Source: Rhea pennata (taxonomy: Eukaryota > Chordata > Aves > Rheiformes > Rheidae). From it: a DNA stretch of 64,000 bases. Positions 36,701 to 51,700 of this stretch are shown here, piece by piece. A model generated the notes under the pieces. It ran no database searches, was not told the origin of the DNA, and saw only the letters and a list, made by a program, of their open reading frames with translations. Position 1 is the first letter of the stretch; each line of letters opens with the position of its first letter. The position numbers were made by a program, and so were the translations under genes. Location: positions 40,423,053 through 40,487,052 of the forward strand of contig NC_084702.1 in the NCBI RefSeq assembly GCF_028389875.1. The letters are read 5' to 3'.

Positions 36701-39700
36701 GGAGATTCCTCAGCCTAGTTTAATGAGAGTTAATTATTTTTAATGGACATATAAACACTTTAGTATAACTGGTCATTATTTTTACCTACCTGCAGCTATC
36801 CTCTTTATACAGACTTACAGTCCCTGCCTCCCGCCCCAATGGCATAGGATACAATGGAGACACAATTGAGAATTATTCAAAATACCACAATTGACACAAC
36901 CATTGCCCTTCCACCCGCCCCAAACAATCACAATTTCCAACAGTCACTTTCCATGAGGACCACTCTGGAACAGGATCAGCAAAGATCCCCGACAACAGTA
37001 CTATGCCACTCCAGATTACCTCTTTTTTGCCAGGAGTATTTTCTTTCGCTATCACATACTGGAGTAGAGATGCATTTTCAAACTACTGCACTCTTCTCCT
37101 GTAATTCTCTATATTAAGTGGTCTTGTGATTCAGCGTATATACAATATTGACATGGCAGAATGATATTTATCACAATTAATGTCATAACCCTATAAAGCA
37201 CCATACAGTCATACAGTACTTAGAAGGAACAGTTTGCAACAAAATGCCTAATAAAATGCCTGAAAAATACTTAAACTTTGAAACTGGATAACTAATAAAA
37301 GTTATTTTTAATGTTACTATGTCTGAATGCCTTTGCATTCCTTTTTAGCATGTCAAACAGTAAAGTGGTATGCTGTCCTGCCATTCACATTTCTTTTACA
37401 GAAAGTAAGCTCATTTTAAAAGACAAAAGTACTACAAGAAGCATTTCCAGTCTAGCGTCCTCTTAAGCAGTTTTCAACAAGTACCTGATGAAAGAGTCAT
37501 CACTGTAACATGGCACTGGGTAAGTTTCAACTGCCCTTATTATCAAATAATTCAGCAGGTAAGTTGGCAAGGTGGAAAGAAAAAAATTTCACTTAAAGAA
37601 AGAATAAAAACACATGTAGCAAGTTTAAACATGCAGTGAATGATGAATATTCACAGCAAGCAAATGACTTAAGCAAGTGAAGATGAAACTTCAGACATTC
37701 ATGAAATTTCTGAAATACAACTGCTATTACAAAGAGCCAATAAACCATATTTTTGCCACAGCTGCTTTGTATTCTCAATTTCATTTGTTATTGAAAGTTG
37801 TACTTCAACCTTGAAACAGTGTTTTAATTGTTTAGCCTCAGTTACCGCAAAAAACGCTTGTAAATATCATTATATACTTCTAGAGTGAATGAGCAATGCC
37901 ACCTAAGCAAAACAACACTATTTAAGGATTGAAATAGACGCATTTAATAGTGAAACTTTTATTCTACTAGTCCTAATCTATCAAGTGAGAAACATGAACT
38001 GTTGCTAGTTTACTAGGTCATGATTTCCTACAGAAATCACTTTTCTTCTTTCTAATCATCACCTTTCCTTATAATGCCCCACCTTACTATACGAAGGTGA
38101 CCTCAGAAACATTGATTTTATTCTTTTTTTAAAAAAATCAGATTATTAGGAAAAAGTAATGCAGATCACAAATGTAGTTAACATGCATATTGCTTTTTTT
38201 ACTATACAAATAGGAAAAAAGATTCAGACTGACATTGCAAACAGCCTTACATAGAACTAGCTATCATTAAAACAGAGGTATAAAAATACACAGCCTACTA
38301 GTAAATGAAATAATGAAATTCTGCAAAATAAACCACTCTGTTCCAGATATACTGGAGGCGCTAGGATCTCTCTGCTGCTGGTGTTTCATACCAACCTTTC
38401 TTTCCAGAACAAATATGACTTCAAAGCAGCAGGGTTATGAAAGAATGAAAGGATGCAATACATAATATAAAGGAATGATCATGTCCCCTGCTTATGACGT
38501 TAAATAAATGAACATAATTAGAGAAAAAACAAAATGAAGTCTGCAAGTATATCAAAATGAGGCCAAACAGATAAGAAGACTTAAGACGTACTCTTAGAAA
38601 TTTTAAGCACTTGAATCACAAAGAGTAATGGATGGGAATGATTAATTGTTTGTTTGTTTGTTTTTGATTGCCAGACCCAAAAATAAAACAGAGTATGTGC
38701 AAGCAGAACAGAAAAAAAAGTAGCTTTGTTCAAATAAATAAATAAAAAAAAAACTGAAACCAAGCTCCCTATTCAAATGTGGATATATTACAAGTGTTGA
38801 CATACTACGTAGAGGAAGGTTATTTGCTTGATTTTCTTCATGTGCTATAACATGCTTCAACTTTAGGTAAAGTGTTTTATACTAGCCAAAAATATTTTAG
38901 AACTAATGCTTTAGAACTTAGGGCTATTAAATCTAATTACAGAGTTGTATTTGCTAAACATTAAAGTAAGGTATTACATACTTTATCCTAGAAATAGCAT
39001 GCAAAAAGCCAACAGCAAAGCTATTTGTAAATAAAATAAGTAAACTTAATCTGCTTAAGGTTCCAGCTACTTAAAATATCTATAGTTTGAATACACAGGT
39101 ACTTAAAATGAGTAGCAATGAATTTTGAAATAATGTAATTAACATTACTGCATGAGCTCACTGAACGTTTCAAAACAGTAAACTGGCACAACAACCATAA
39201 ACTGAACTTCAAACATGCATTTTCTTCCTCCTTTTTCAGTTTCCTGTTCATATTCACGTTCAGTGACTGGGGCTACCAAGGTCTCTCTTAAAGTAAAATC
39301 CAGTGATCCAGATTGCAAGAGCAGCAAAACTACATTTGAAGTTTAGTATGTGCTGACTATCCTACTCACTTCGCTACATTTGATATGATTACAGAGTTGA
39401 AAGATCACTGTTAACACTTACACATAATCTCCATGAAGCACACTAATTTTATTGCATAGGTATAAAACTATTAAGGTTTCTTTTTTTAAGTTTTGTTCAC
39501 CTGCAGCTTATTCTGAAACATTTCTCTTTGCAAGCAAGTAGAAGTTCTTTATTTTTACATGAAATACTAAGTTGTGAACCAGCAGAGTTCATATTATACA
39601 TTTTAGATTATCAGGGAGAAAAAACTCCAAATCATGAAGTAATTTCTACTACATCATCAGATAATATTTTTCTATCTGTGTGCTCAAGTTTTATTCAGAT

Positions 39701-42700
39701 TAGTTTGGAAGATTTATTTTGTAAAGTCCACACAAGTTCATCATTTCTTTATTACTTAAACAATGATATAAAGAAAAGTTAAATTCTAAAATGCAGGAAG
39801 AGAAATAAAATAAAATTATGATGTCAACGGAAAGCTAGTAAAATACACTATAGCCAAGAAAAAGATGAGGGAACTACAAGAAGAAACTAGCACAAAAAGT
39901 AGGCTACAAAGACTAGTATGGGTATTTTAACACATAATTTTTGAGTCTGGCCTACAAAATTTATTGCCTTTGACATCATTTTGCTTTCCCTTTTGGTTAA
40001 AAGTACATTTTTTTCTCAAAGTCAGCAATACCTGTGTCTACCTGTCCTGTCTGGGAGACTGAAAGATAAAGGTCTGTAAGAGAGAAGAATGGAAAGAGCT
40101 AGAAAAGATCAGGAGGTTCGGAAAAAGTGAGGTCCAACTTAAAGTCTAAATCACACGCAGTCGAACACTCCAAATAGAAAAGAGCTAGCCCAAGTTTACC
40201 TATAAAACTTTTAGCAGCTCTAAATAAAATCCCAATGACCCCTCACCCAGATATTCCCTCCCTTAATCATAATGAACCTTTGGGTTTAGGAGGATTCACC
40301 AGAAATCAAACACTTAGCTGTAAAGGTAGGGAAATGCATTAAAAACATTTCTCAGGGTGGAAGCGAGACTTTCTTTGTAGCCAGTCGAAACAACAGAAAA
40401 CCTGATAAGAAATCAAAGCTAGAAACTCTGCCAATATAATTTAGAACATTAATCTTTGCTGAAATAAAGTCTTTGAATTAATAATGTTGCTCAAGTATTT
40501 GCAAATTAAATGATTTGATCTTCTTCGCTAAATTCCAATTGGAAGTCTGTTTAGAAACCTAGTAGTATAACTGACCACATACTTCATGTCAAATGGCTAC
40601 ATCTTGCACATTAGGAGATAGTCATATGGATACACTACAAAATTTAAATCACTTCTGAAAATGTAGCTAAGTCATAATTTCATTAGATTCATCTTTTCAG
40701 CTACAAAAGAAAATGCAATTTAATCTTAGCAGAGCTACATTATGGACGCAAGAACTATAACTGAAGTCTAAGAGGTCAAGCATACTAATGCTTGAGAGCT
40801 GCAGCATATGTGGCAGTCCTATGAATTACAGGCTATATTAATAACAATTTTGAAAATTTTGTACTTATTTATTCTTTCCTTCAATTAAAAGTGGTTGAAA
40901 ACTAAGAAGATCCACTAGTTTTGATTTCTTAGTGTCCTCCATTCAAAACAAATTATCTATTAAGTTATTACTCATTTTGATTTACATAAACTGCATATAT
41001 GCTTGTATCTTGAAAAACACATGTTCAGGAAAGATGTTGAAAGACTTACAGTTTTGATCAAAAAAGACAAAAGGAAAAGGAATAGCAATCTAGAAATTTC
41101 TGAGCATATATATGTAACAAATGACTAATGATCTGAGTAAATATTTACTGGAATATTGTGAAGCACAATGCAGTAACCGTGAAATTTGAAAAAAACTATC
41201 ATTGAACTCAAAAAAATGCTTTTGTGGTGAGCAGATTATGAAATGTCCTACTCCATCCCAGTCACCAAATATTTTAATTTATCATTGCTACTTCTTTACT
41301 TTCTATAACTCATTGCTGAATCTAAAAGAATAGATTGCTATTTGCCTTGTATATAGCCATAAGCTCTATATGCTCTTTTATATTTTCTACCACCTAATTT
41401 TATACTAAAGGCATCTTACAAGAGAGAATGACTTACAAATAAATAATGGGAAACAGCAAGTATTGTGGCTGACTACACTGAATTGATGGGTTTCAGATGA
41501 CTAGTTAGAGACTGGTCTGCAGTTCATTTGGTAACAATTAACATGATTAAGAATACCTTAATTAAATGCTTTTAGGTAAAACTGATATGAGCCTAATACA
41601 ATGTAGATCAAAGCTGCTTAATTATTTCAGCTTTGGGGACTTTAGATTACCCTCGCACCAAATAAGGAAAATATACGTATACATAGGCTATTCAAATACA
41701 GCCATAGTTTAGAAGAATACCACCAAATATTAATCTCTCTGACCCACAGCTCATTCTGAGTTTGTAAAAAATGTTAAAATGAACATTTTGGGTATCTTCA
41801 TACCCAGAAGTATTGTATTGTAGGTTATGTACTGACACGCACGATATTCCTATCAGATCTAGCTTTTTTCTGTTTTTCACGCAGTGTTGTCCTGCTCCTA
41901 GATATAGTTTGGAAGTTGTGTGAAATAAACAATTAAAGATATTAAAAGACTCAGGGTGCTGCACTATCAGACTGCAGAATCAGGAGAACAGTGTACATCA
42001 AACCACAAAATAGCTGAAGAATTCACTTCTCTCTTGGTTTGGTAGATAAATGTCTCTATATCTTAAATGAAAGTTATAACTAGGAAGTTCTCAGTCTCTT
42101 CCCTTCATTCAGTTCATATTTATGACACTTGCAATATTTCACTCCACCTAGCTGACCTCAGCTTTCAAAATAGTCCCAATTCTGCCAGTTTGTTTTCAAA
42201 TTTGAGTAATAACAATAAGCTTCCCAAAATAGATGATGTATTCTCTAGAATTATTGTGTCTAATCAGCAAGAATCAGAGTTATTTAAGATGTACTAGCAG
42301 TATACTGACTAACAAGACAAGTCTGATGACACTAAAGAAACAGTAATACTGTGCTACAGTTGAAGTAGTTCCAAAATGCTTACTTATTCCAAGTTTCCTT
42401 CCTAAATGTTCAACAACATTAGAGACAAGCATTTTAATATCCGGATTTGCAAAATCCAAAGATTGACGTGAGATTACATGGCTATCTTGCCCATTGAAAA
42501 GGAGATTCCTACAAATTACACAAGTATCTCTTGCTCAGACTGATATGAGCACGTATAAAATATGTTCTTCTCATCTGAATATGCTCACCTGAAGACTAAA
42601 CACTCATATTGCCAAAATGGCAGAATTCATATTTCTTTAAAGGGATTAAGACAAGCTTTAACTCTATCACATGTCCATTTCACTTCTGTTTATTATTTTG

Positions 42701-45700
42701 TGGAACAGTATTATTGCAACACTGAATACACTGCCATTTATTTCAGCTGCTAGATACATACTAGAAGACAGGAATATGTAACATATACACTGCATTTCTC
42801 ACCTAATTTCATTTAAATTTTTTCTTATTAGTGGGTTCCAGCATAAAAAAGAGTGCACTAGAAATAAAGGCTTTCTGTAAGAGATACTTATAGAATTACA
42901 GATGTACCCCAATAGCAATGACATGCACTGCTGTTAGGTAAAAATAGCAAAACTTATCAGCTATCCTTCTAAGCAATTATTACACATGATGAAAAGCACC
43001 ACCTAACTATACATACATTGACAATTTTTAGCATTTTAAACAAGCAGCTATAATAGGACAGTATTAAAGAACAAAGTGTTATATAGCATGCACTTATGAT
43101 CATATTTTTAGATCAAACACTACATAGTGCTTTATTCTTACCTCAGATTTCTCCAGTTTATTTTGTGCATCAATTTGAGTGACAATTTCATTCATGTTGG
43201 TCTCCAAAACCATTCCACCCATGACCATTTCAGCCAAAATATTATGAACCTAAGAAAGATCACAAGAAAATTTGAAGACGCAAAATGTCACAAATGTATC
43301 TAGACACTGATTCATCAACGTAGAAACATGTACCCTGCAAATCACTTAATTAAGGTTAACAATTTCTTTAAAATTATTTCAGTACAAAGCTTGTAAGAAC
43401 TTGATGCTTATTTCTCCAGTATCCTTGCTCATAATCCTGTTGCAATCTCATCAGCTTTGCTTGTCAGTGCTAAAAGAAACTTTAGCATCCATTTTTCTTT
43501 TAGTGGCTGTTTTATCCCCCAGGACTATCAACACGAGTTCTAGTTGGCATCCATAGCAGTAATACCTCTAAGGAGCAAGTTCTGTGCAATGAAGCGAATT
43601 ACTCACAAATAGATATGCAAAAACAACTTTGGGCTAGATCTGTGAAGGAACAGAAATACTATGATGCTCACCCACCACAAGATACCAAACAAGGCTCAGA
43701 AGCAAAATAAATACACCTGAGCTGACAGCCCAGACTGCAAACAAGGAGAATTCACATCTAGGACAAAATTCACAACCAGGACTCAAACTGAGGAACTCAA
43801 TAAGCCAGTGGGGGGCATTAACGAGATGGATATCTCCAAAATCCATTTTGTCTGCATCCCTGGTTTGGGGATGTGGTTCTCAAATCTCTGCTTCAGACTC
43901 TGTAAACTTTATTTAAAAAAAAAAAAAAAAGCAGCAGCTTCCATATACTTTGCAATAAAAATCCAAAATTTATGTATTGTAATGCAATATATAATATAGC
44001 AACCTCATCACAATTCTAAAAACAAGGAACACTTGATTACTTTTATGAGCTCAAAATACAAAATAGAGTATAAGTAATCTGATACTTTGAAGCATAATTC
44101 TGGTATTATTTTGGATATTGCTGTCATTTCCTTGTGCATCAAAGATAGAAATAAATCTCTAAATCAAACAATTGTAAAGTTACATGGCAAATAGTAAAGT
44201 GTGAAAAACTACCATACTTCTTGTTTTAGTGACATACTTAGAGAACAATACTGAAAAGCTGTTCCCCTGATAAATCATTTCTATATTTCCATAGGAAAAT
44301 ATACTAAATGTTTAGTGAGGCTGAAAATAGCTCTTTTCTCTCACTTTGCTGCTGCTGAATAGACCTTTAAGAGTCAAATAATTATGAAAAAAATAAAAAA
44401 CCTGACTTAGCCACTCTCCTTCTCCTGGTAAGTATACAATAGGTGCCTGATAACATACCCAACTGAAAAGCATAAAATAAAGGTGAGACTGAAGAATTAA
44501 TTCTTCTGGCTTGTAAAGAGAGCAATTTAAACCTTTTAACATCAGAATCAGAAAGAAAGATGAACACGTGGTAATCTGATATTAATATGCTCTACACTGA
44601 CAAACTCATTGACAAGAAACATATTACCAATATTTACTCTTTTCTACAGAAAAGTTATTTTTACTTATTGCATAAGGAAAGGAAACAGTTTATGGCTTAC
44701 AAATCAGAATCAGTGTGTGTGTATGTACATGTGTGTGTGTACATATATATATGTACACAGATGACAAAGAGAGAAAAAAATAGGCACACACCCACGCCAT
44801 TGGGATAGGCTACATGAAATATTACACCCCAGAGAAGTAGATGAATTTGCATTTGGCCGCTAATTTGCAAATAATCATTTCTCAGGCAACCCACGAAAAA
44901 TGCATTGTATTCAACAGAATCAACTGTGCAGGGGAATACACTTTTCAGGTAATTCTCAATTTTACTCATATGGAAGGCCTGATAATGTAGACTGATGATG
45001 TAAAAAGTTGATTTAAGATGCTTTTGATATGAAAAGCATCTTATCGAAGATGTTGATATTATGAACATCTTTATAATGAAACCATTATTAAAAAAAGGAA
45101 TATTAAAATATAAAGCAGAATTAATTTTGTTTCCTTAATGAAAAAGATAAGGATAACCACCATCATAGAAGAAATGGCTTTTAGAAGATGACACATATCT
45201 GCTACTGGCAATGATCAGCAAATCCCAGCCTATATACTGGAGAAACAGAAAAATTAGCCAGTTTTGGTGCCTATTTTTTTCCTCCAAATACCTGAAGGTA
45301 TGCAATTAGCGTTCTCTCAACACCAATCATAATGAAGATCATTTTTTTTCTCTAAATCACAACTGACCTTGTAAATTAGACCACATCTAGAATACTGCTT
45401 CCAGTTCGGGGCCCCCAAGTGCAAGACATTGATAAACCAAAGCGAGGTCTCTGGAAGGCCCTCAAGATCGGGGGAGAGGGGAGCCAGAGCACGTGCCCTG
45501 CGCGGAGAGGCTGAGGGCCGGGGCTGGCCCAGCCTGGAGCAGAGACGGCTCCAGGGGCACCTAACTGCAGCCCCCAGTGCCTACCAGGATTATCAGAGGG
45601 ACGGAGTCGGGCTCTTCTCCACAGTGCAGGGCAGGAAAGCCAGCGGCAACAGATGGAAGCTGAGATAACAGAAGGTCGGGCTGGCCATAAGGAGTCCTTT

Positions 45701-48700
45701 TCCCCCCGTGCAAGGGGGCTGGGAAAGAGCGCAGGAGGCCTAGGGAGGCCTGTCTCCTTGGGGGGCTCCCAGCCCCAATGGGATGAAGTCCTGAGCAGCA
45801 TGGTCAGACCTCAGAGCTGACCTTGCAGTGAGCAGCAGTTTGGGCGAGAGACCTCCTGAGGTCTCTACTTGAATTATTTTACAATTTTATGATTAAAACA
45901 TGTTACTTCACGCTGTGGCAAGAGTTACCTTTTTCACTGGTATAAGCAAGTGCTGCAGAGCCAGAAACTTGCTCTTTCCATTACAGGCAGGAAATCCAAA
46001 TTATTGAAAAAGGTGGCTGCAGAGAATTAGGGGCAATTTAAGTGTAATGTAGTAATATTAGTTGTACCAAGTACTAAAAAAATGACTTAATTCTGCTTCA
46101 CTGTATAAGTAACCTATGGTATCAATTAAATGGCACTGATATTCACCATTCCACAGGCAGTTTAAGAATTTCTTTTCTTTTTTCTTTTTTTTTAATACAA
46201 GCTGATGGAAGATACAAAAAATACACAAATATCTCCTAACAGATGTCAATAAGTGGCCCAGCTGGATAACATTAGTGTAAAACAATTGTGGTGCAAGGGA
46301 TCTACAGTAAGTGCATTTTTCAATCCATCATCTGTGCTTGAGCATGACTACAATGATGAACTTTCAGCACTGTCTACTAACCTCCATACCTTTGTCACAG
46401 CACAAACTTCACTGGGCAGTGCAAAGAGCTTGTTAAAATATTATAGGAGCTCAACCAAGCTATTGTACAAATTCCAGGGAAGCTTTCCTTAACCTGCAAT
46501 TAGCAAGACCATGTACTAACTGTGCAGAATTAAGCCTAGGATGAACTCTCTTTTCCTTACAAAGCAAACAGTACTTCTGCTGAAGCTTTGGAAAAAATCA
46601 GCTATAAGTTGTTTAACATAGGATAGCGCAGAACATAGTGGCAGCACCAAAGAAAAGACTAGTTCATAAAATCTCAGCCTACAATAGTTGTGCACCAACT
46701 AACTTCAGAAAAGTGAATTTATTTACTAGCATGGGAACATACTAATACTTACTTCTCAAACATGACAAATGCTTTAAAGAGTAACTGTGGTTGGATCACA
46801 GGCATATAGGTGTCCAAGGAAATCTCCAAAAGTATCAGAAAAATAGTGTCAGTAATATTCATGTTCTCTATCATCATTTGGGTTGAAATAGATACCAGAC
46901 AACACTAAACGTTATCTCTTAATAACACATGCCTAGATAGGAAGCTAATCGACTGAATTCCCAGCACATGCAGTAGCATCTTCGTATATGCACTTAAGCA
47001 TGAACAAAATGCTGTGCATTTGGTACATAGCTTAGGGAACAACTCTATGGTAAGTGCTCTCTGACTCATTTTGTATAATATGAAGACAAACAAAATCACG
47101 ACTTGGCTTGAACAAGAGATTGGACGACTTGACCTTCACAGGTCCCCTCCCACATAAATTATTCTATGATTCTAAGAATGAAGAGGCAGCCTGAATTATT
47201 TTACTATGTGTTAAAAAGAAAAAAAAAAAAAGCTTCTTAAGTATATAGGCTACTTGATTATATAAAGCAAGGCTGCAGCCCAACTGCAACAAGAAAACAA
47301 GGTTAACCGTTGCATGATACAGAAAAAAATGTGTCTTAGATGTTCAAAGAATGCATCTCATTAAGGCATCAATTCCCTGTGGTACAAATCTTTGAAGAAC
47401 CACACAAAGGTGCAAGCAAATTGCAAACTAAGTAGAAATTGAAAAGGTAGACACTGAAGTGTAAGCACTTAACACACAGAAAAGGGTAGAAGGCAAATTT
47501 TAGGTTTCAGACCAGTTATAGTACTGATGCTATACAGTATAGACAGGGATAGGAATATACTTTTTGACAGAATTAATAAGTTAGAGCCTTTGGTGGATAT
47601 TGCTATTATACTTAGGAAGACTGATAAAATGAAGAATGAGTAGAGCATCTTCTCACAAAAAACAGTTAATAATAGAAATTGTAGTATTTGTAAATCTGTA
47701 TATACAAGGAGTATTAGGAACAGACAGAAGAGCAGGAATATAAAGTTCTTCTAAAGCAGAAAGGTCCACAAATTTCTATAATGCAGCTGCTTACAGATCA
47801 TTAAAAAAAAAAATACCTTCCTTGATCTTCCTAGTCATAATGAAACTATTTCATTATTCTAGCTGCTAGTGTTTGTAAGGACTGCCTTATTATCATTCTG
47901 CTCTTAGAAAGTACTCCATTAAGTATACAAATCAAGGCACCATGAATTACTACTGAGTAGAGCTTTCAGTAGAACTACTACTGTAAACATTTCACATTAC
48001 AGACATAATATTTTCCTTTCCATCACCCAAGAAGTTCTTTCATGAAATATGAAACTTCAGCTCTGCTTGTGCTCAAGTATATTTACAAAACAATACTAAG
48101 TCGGACGCAAAATGCACTTAGCACAGGTGTTTCAAAAATCTGGCAGTTGACACTTAAAAGAAATCATGTAAAAAAACCTCAGACTACTATTTCTCCTGAT
48201 AAAACTTCTCTGCTCTCAAATATCTCCAATTTAAGGATTCCTGAAATACAAACAGTTGTATTACTGTATTTTATAGCCTTTGTTGGGTTTTTCTTTGGTT
48301 AAAATGTCTAACTGCTTAGAAGCTATCTATAATAGAATGGTATCTAAGATAAACAGTGACAGCAGTTCCAGCAGAGTATTTTAAAATATGTATAAACCAC
48401 AGATTGACAGCAGCTTAATTAAATCTTGTTTCTCCATTTCTCTTCTAAAGGAATGCTTTTCTAAATAATAGAATTAAAAAAAAAGAGTTATTATGCTAGC
48501 ATGAAAGGAAATCATGATTATGACCAAATATATTATGAAAATACTGTAATACATTTATACCTTTCCCTTAAACATACTATAAAATAAATCAGTAACAGCA
48601 AAAGTTTGCTGCGTGAGCAGTGTCAAGACTAACATTTTTAATATTAACCATTTTTCCTCTTTTTCACTGCAAATATATTTTATATTACTGAATACATGTC

Positions 48701-51700
48701 ATTTTCTCTATTTTTAATTAAGTACTTTGCTATGTATTTTCCTAAAGTAATACAAAAGTTTTCAGAATTAAAATCATTAAGTAGCAGTGAAGCATAAAAT
48801 ACCTGTTTAACTGAAAGACTGATGGCATATGGTATATTTTACATTTATATTCTAAAAGAGATCAGGCTGCTGAGAACATCAACTTTTTAAAATCTGAAAT
48901 TGCTATTTTGCAATCATAATTTTGAGGTAAAAAAATCAAGAACGCTTCTTACTTCTTTTACATTCTCTGTCTAAAAACATGAACACATGCATTAACAAAT
49001 GTTGAGGTGGAATGCACCAAGAGCTCTCCCTGGAAAATGTGGCAGATGTATTTTCTTGTCTTCAAAACTTTGCAATCTGATTCTGGAGGGTTCACTGCTC
49101 TAGTCAGAGAATAAACTTTTGTGATACTCTGAGGGATAATCCAAGAGATACCAAAAACTTGTAGAAAAATAACAGCGTTTCCTTACATCCTTAACTGAAT
49201 GGATTCCAGTATTTTATTTGTAAAGATACTTATGATAGACTTCTATTAAGTCTTTTCCATCAGGAAGCATTACACTGTGGGAATCGGTATAGGACAGAAA
49301 TTAGCCTCCTCTTCTGGAGAAAGTTGTGCTCCAGTGACAGCAAATCTTTGTTTAATAAAGCTTATTTGAATGAGGGAAGGGAAAGAAGTGGGGGGGGGGG
49401 AAAAAAAAAAAAAAAAAAAGGAGCCTAATTCTCTCCTGCATGAATTATGACCCCCCAAGTCCTCATCTGCTATGTTAGCTAGCAAACATTATCTCATTCC
49501 CTCCAATATTCCTTTTGCCAACTTAACTTCTATCAGTATACCAATATTCTTCCTAAATGAGCATCTTTCTCGGCTCCAGCATTCACTGGGTCCTGTATTT
49601 GGGTGGCTGCCTGACGAAGATAATTTTTTCCTTGTAGAAATACCACAATGTTCTCCCAAAGAAAGAACAGTGGCATTGTGGAGTTTACATAGTTTAAGTC
49701 TTTTTGATACTAATCATTTTTAAAAAATAATAAAAAAATACCAAAAACCTATTTAAGACAGTTCTAAAAATGAGACAGAAAGAGAGTCACCTTTTGCATC
49801 TCCATCAAGCACTGAAGACAGGTAACAGACTGTCAAAGTGATTACTTAATTCTTTCTTTTCTCAACACTAGACCATTCAAAACACAAATACCTGAATTGT
49901 TTCACTCCAAACAGCTCCTGCACATAAATGCGATACTTTTGCTAAAATACCTGATTAGGAATGTAGGGTTTGCATTTTCTTCAGAGTTTAAAAAAATTCT
50001 AGCCCCAACGTTTAACAGGATTCTCACATAATGTTTTTACTAAATTAGCTGAAATACTTTACTTGTTGAAAACTATTTGTCAAAAGGAAGCCAAAATTTA
50101 AGAAAATATCATCATTAGTAATTTTAACAGTTAACAACTTAACTACTACAAAGTAAAATATTCTTTGACAAATTTCCTTTCTGGAGCTCCCCAAGTTATT
50201 TACAGGAGAAACACATCCCTAATCAAACACAAGGTGTAAAAAAATTACCTCTGTTAGATACACCATTGAATGAAACATGCTACAGAGCAAAAGCTTTATA
50301 TGTATTCTGCAGCTAAGGATCAAACTTCTTGCCACACCAGGCCTACAAGATTTGGGTTCTCTAAACTCAGAAGATCATTTTAAGAATTATTCTGAATTTT
50401 AATCAGTGATTTTGAAAACAGTTAAAGGATAGTTTGCTTGGCTGGAAATCCTAATGACCCTCCATGAACATGGTATCAGTTCAAACACCTACTCAAGGTC
50501 ATTGGCGTTTCAGTGTCTGCTCAAGGTACAAGTTTCTTCTTTACCAACTTAGAGTTTGAAATGGACTAAACTTGCATGAAAGTGTTAATTTCACATAGTG
50601 AATATGTTATTATTTTTAGTCCACTTTTAGCAATATCTGTCTCATTTTCCTTTCATATATTCTCCTGTTGATGAAAAAAGAGGTTCACAGATGCGGAAAA
50701 GTGTGCAGAAACTGATAGCAGCCACAAAAGGCAGCTGAAGGAGCAAAAATATTATTGCTGTATTTTCAATTCTTATCATTCAGATATTACTTATAGCAAG
50801 AGGTGGCAATGTCCTTCTAAATCAAAGATTACAATAGTAATAGCTTTTCTCTGAACTAGTTTAATAAATAAGACTCTTATTCCAGAGAGCTTGAACATTC
50901 AAACAAGACTGTATTTAAATGCCTAGAAAAAGACAATGTCACTTTGAGATTTAGAGGAGAAAGAGGAGAAAGCTCCACACAGTATCTAAGTTATATAATC
51001 ATAGCATGAGAAAGGCAATTGCCAGATTTAACTGGAAAAATCACTGGAAAACTTTAATTTCTGAATAACACTGAAATCTAAACATAAACAAAATAGAACA
51101 AATTATTTCTTAAAATCAAGTCCTACTTGGAAAGATAAAAATCATATTTAGGTGTCTCCTATTTTTACAATTATTTATGCAATAAAACTGCACCAAACTC
51201 CTAAATACTTTATTTTATTGTCCTTTAGAAAGACATATTTCAGCATACTTTAAGTTTCAAAAATAGTATGTTGCTAGAAACTGTCCAGATTTCACTGATA
51301 ATAAAAGTAGGATCAGTTTAGTACCAGTTGAACCAAACATTTTACTTAACAAGAAATATCACAGAAGTTCATCACAGTACCTTGTCTACATGGAAAATTA
51401 AATCCAGTTCACAGACATTTTCAAAACATTTGTCTAGCGTTTCCACAAATACCTGCAGAGACGGAAAAAAAGCCAAAGTCAAGCTTTAACAGAAACTCAG
51501 TTGTTCAATTGTGTGTGATGTTCAACAAAAGCAAATATGTAACTATTGGAAAGTAACTATCATATAGATTTTAAGACATTAAAAGCACCCACAGAAATTA
51601 TGTGGTTAACATTATTATGTCAATAATAAGAAAAGAAGAAAAACAAAAATGTAGGACAAAGGTAACCCCTACCTAAAAGCTTCAATTGTACAAGTTAAAC

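Larger units (their letters stand above)
43250..51380 (-). other. AP3S1: AP3S1 intron 4
   Basis: AT-rich intron of about 8.1 kb. It contains a GC-rich CR1 3' end (45365-45895, antisense to the gene), a CR1 terminus fragment (47118-47175), and a 12-bp hairpin (45014-45043). Simple repeats are A16 at 43915-43930, GT/AT repeats at 44712-44758, and G11A19 at 49390-49419. No other gene is seen. Confidence 0.9.

Noticed and set aside
45376-45801. 141-codon minus-strand open frame
   Set aside because: It lies wholly inside the CR1 copy and is antisense to it.
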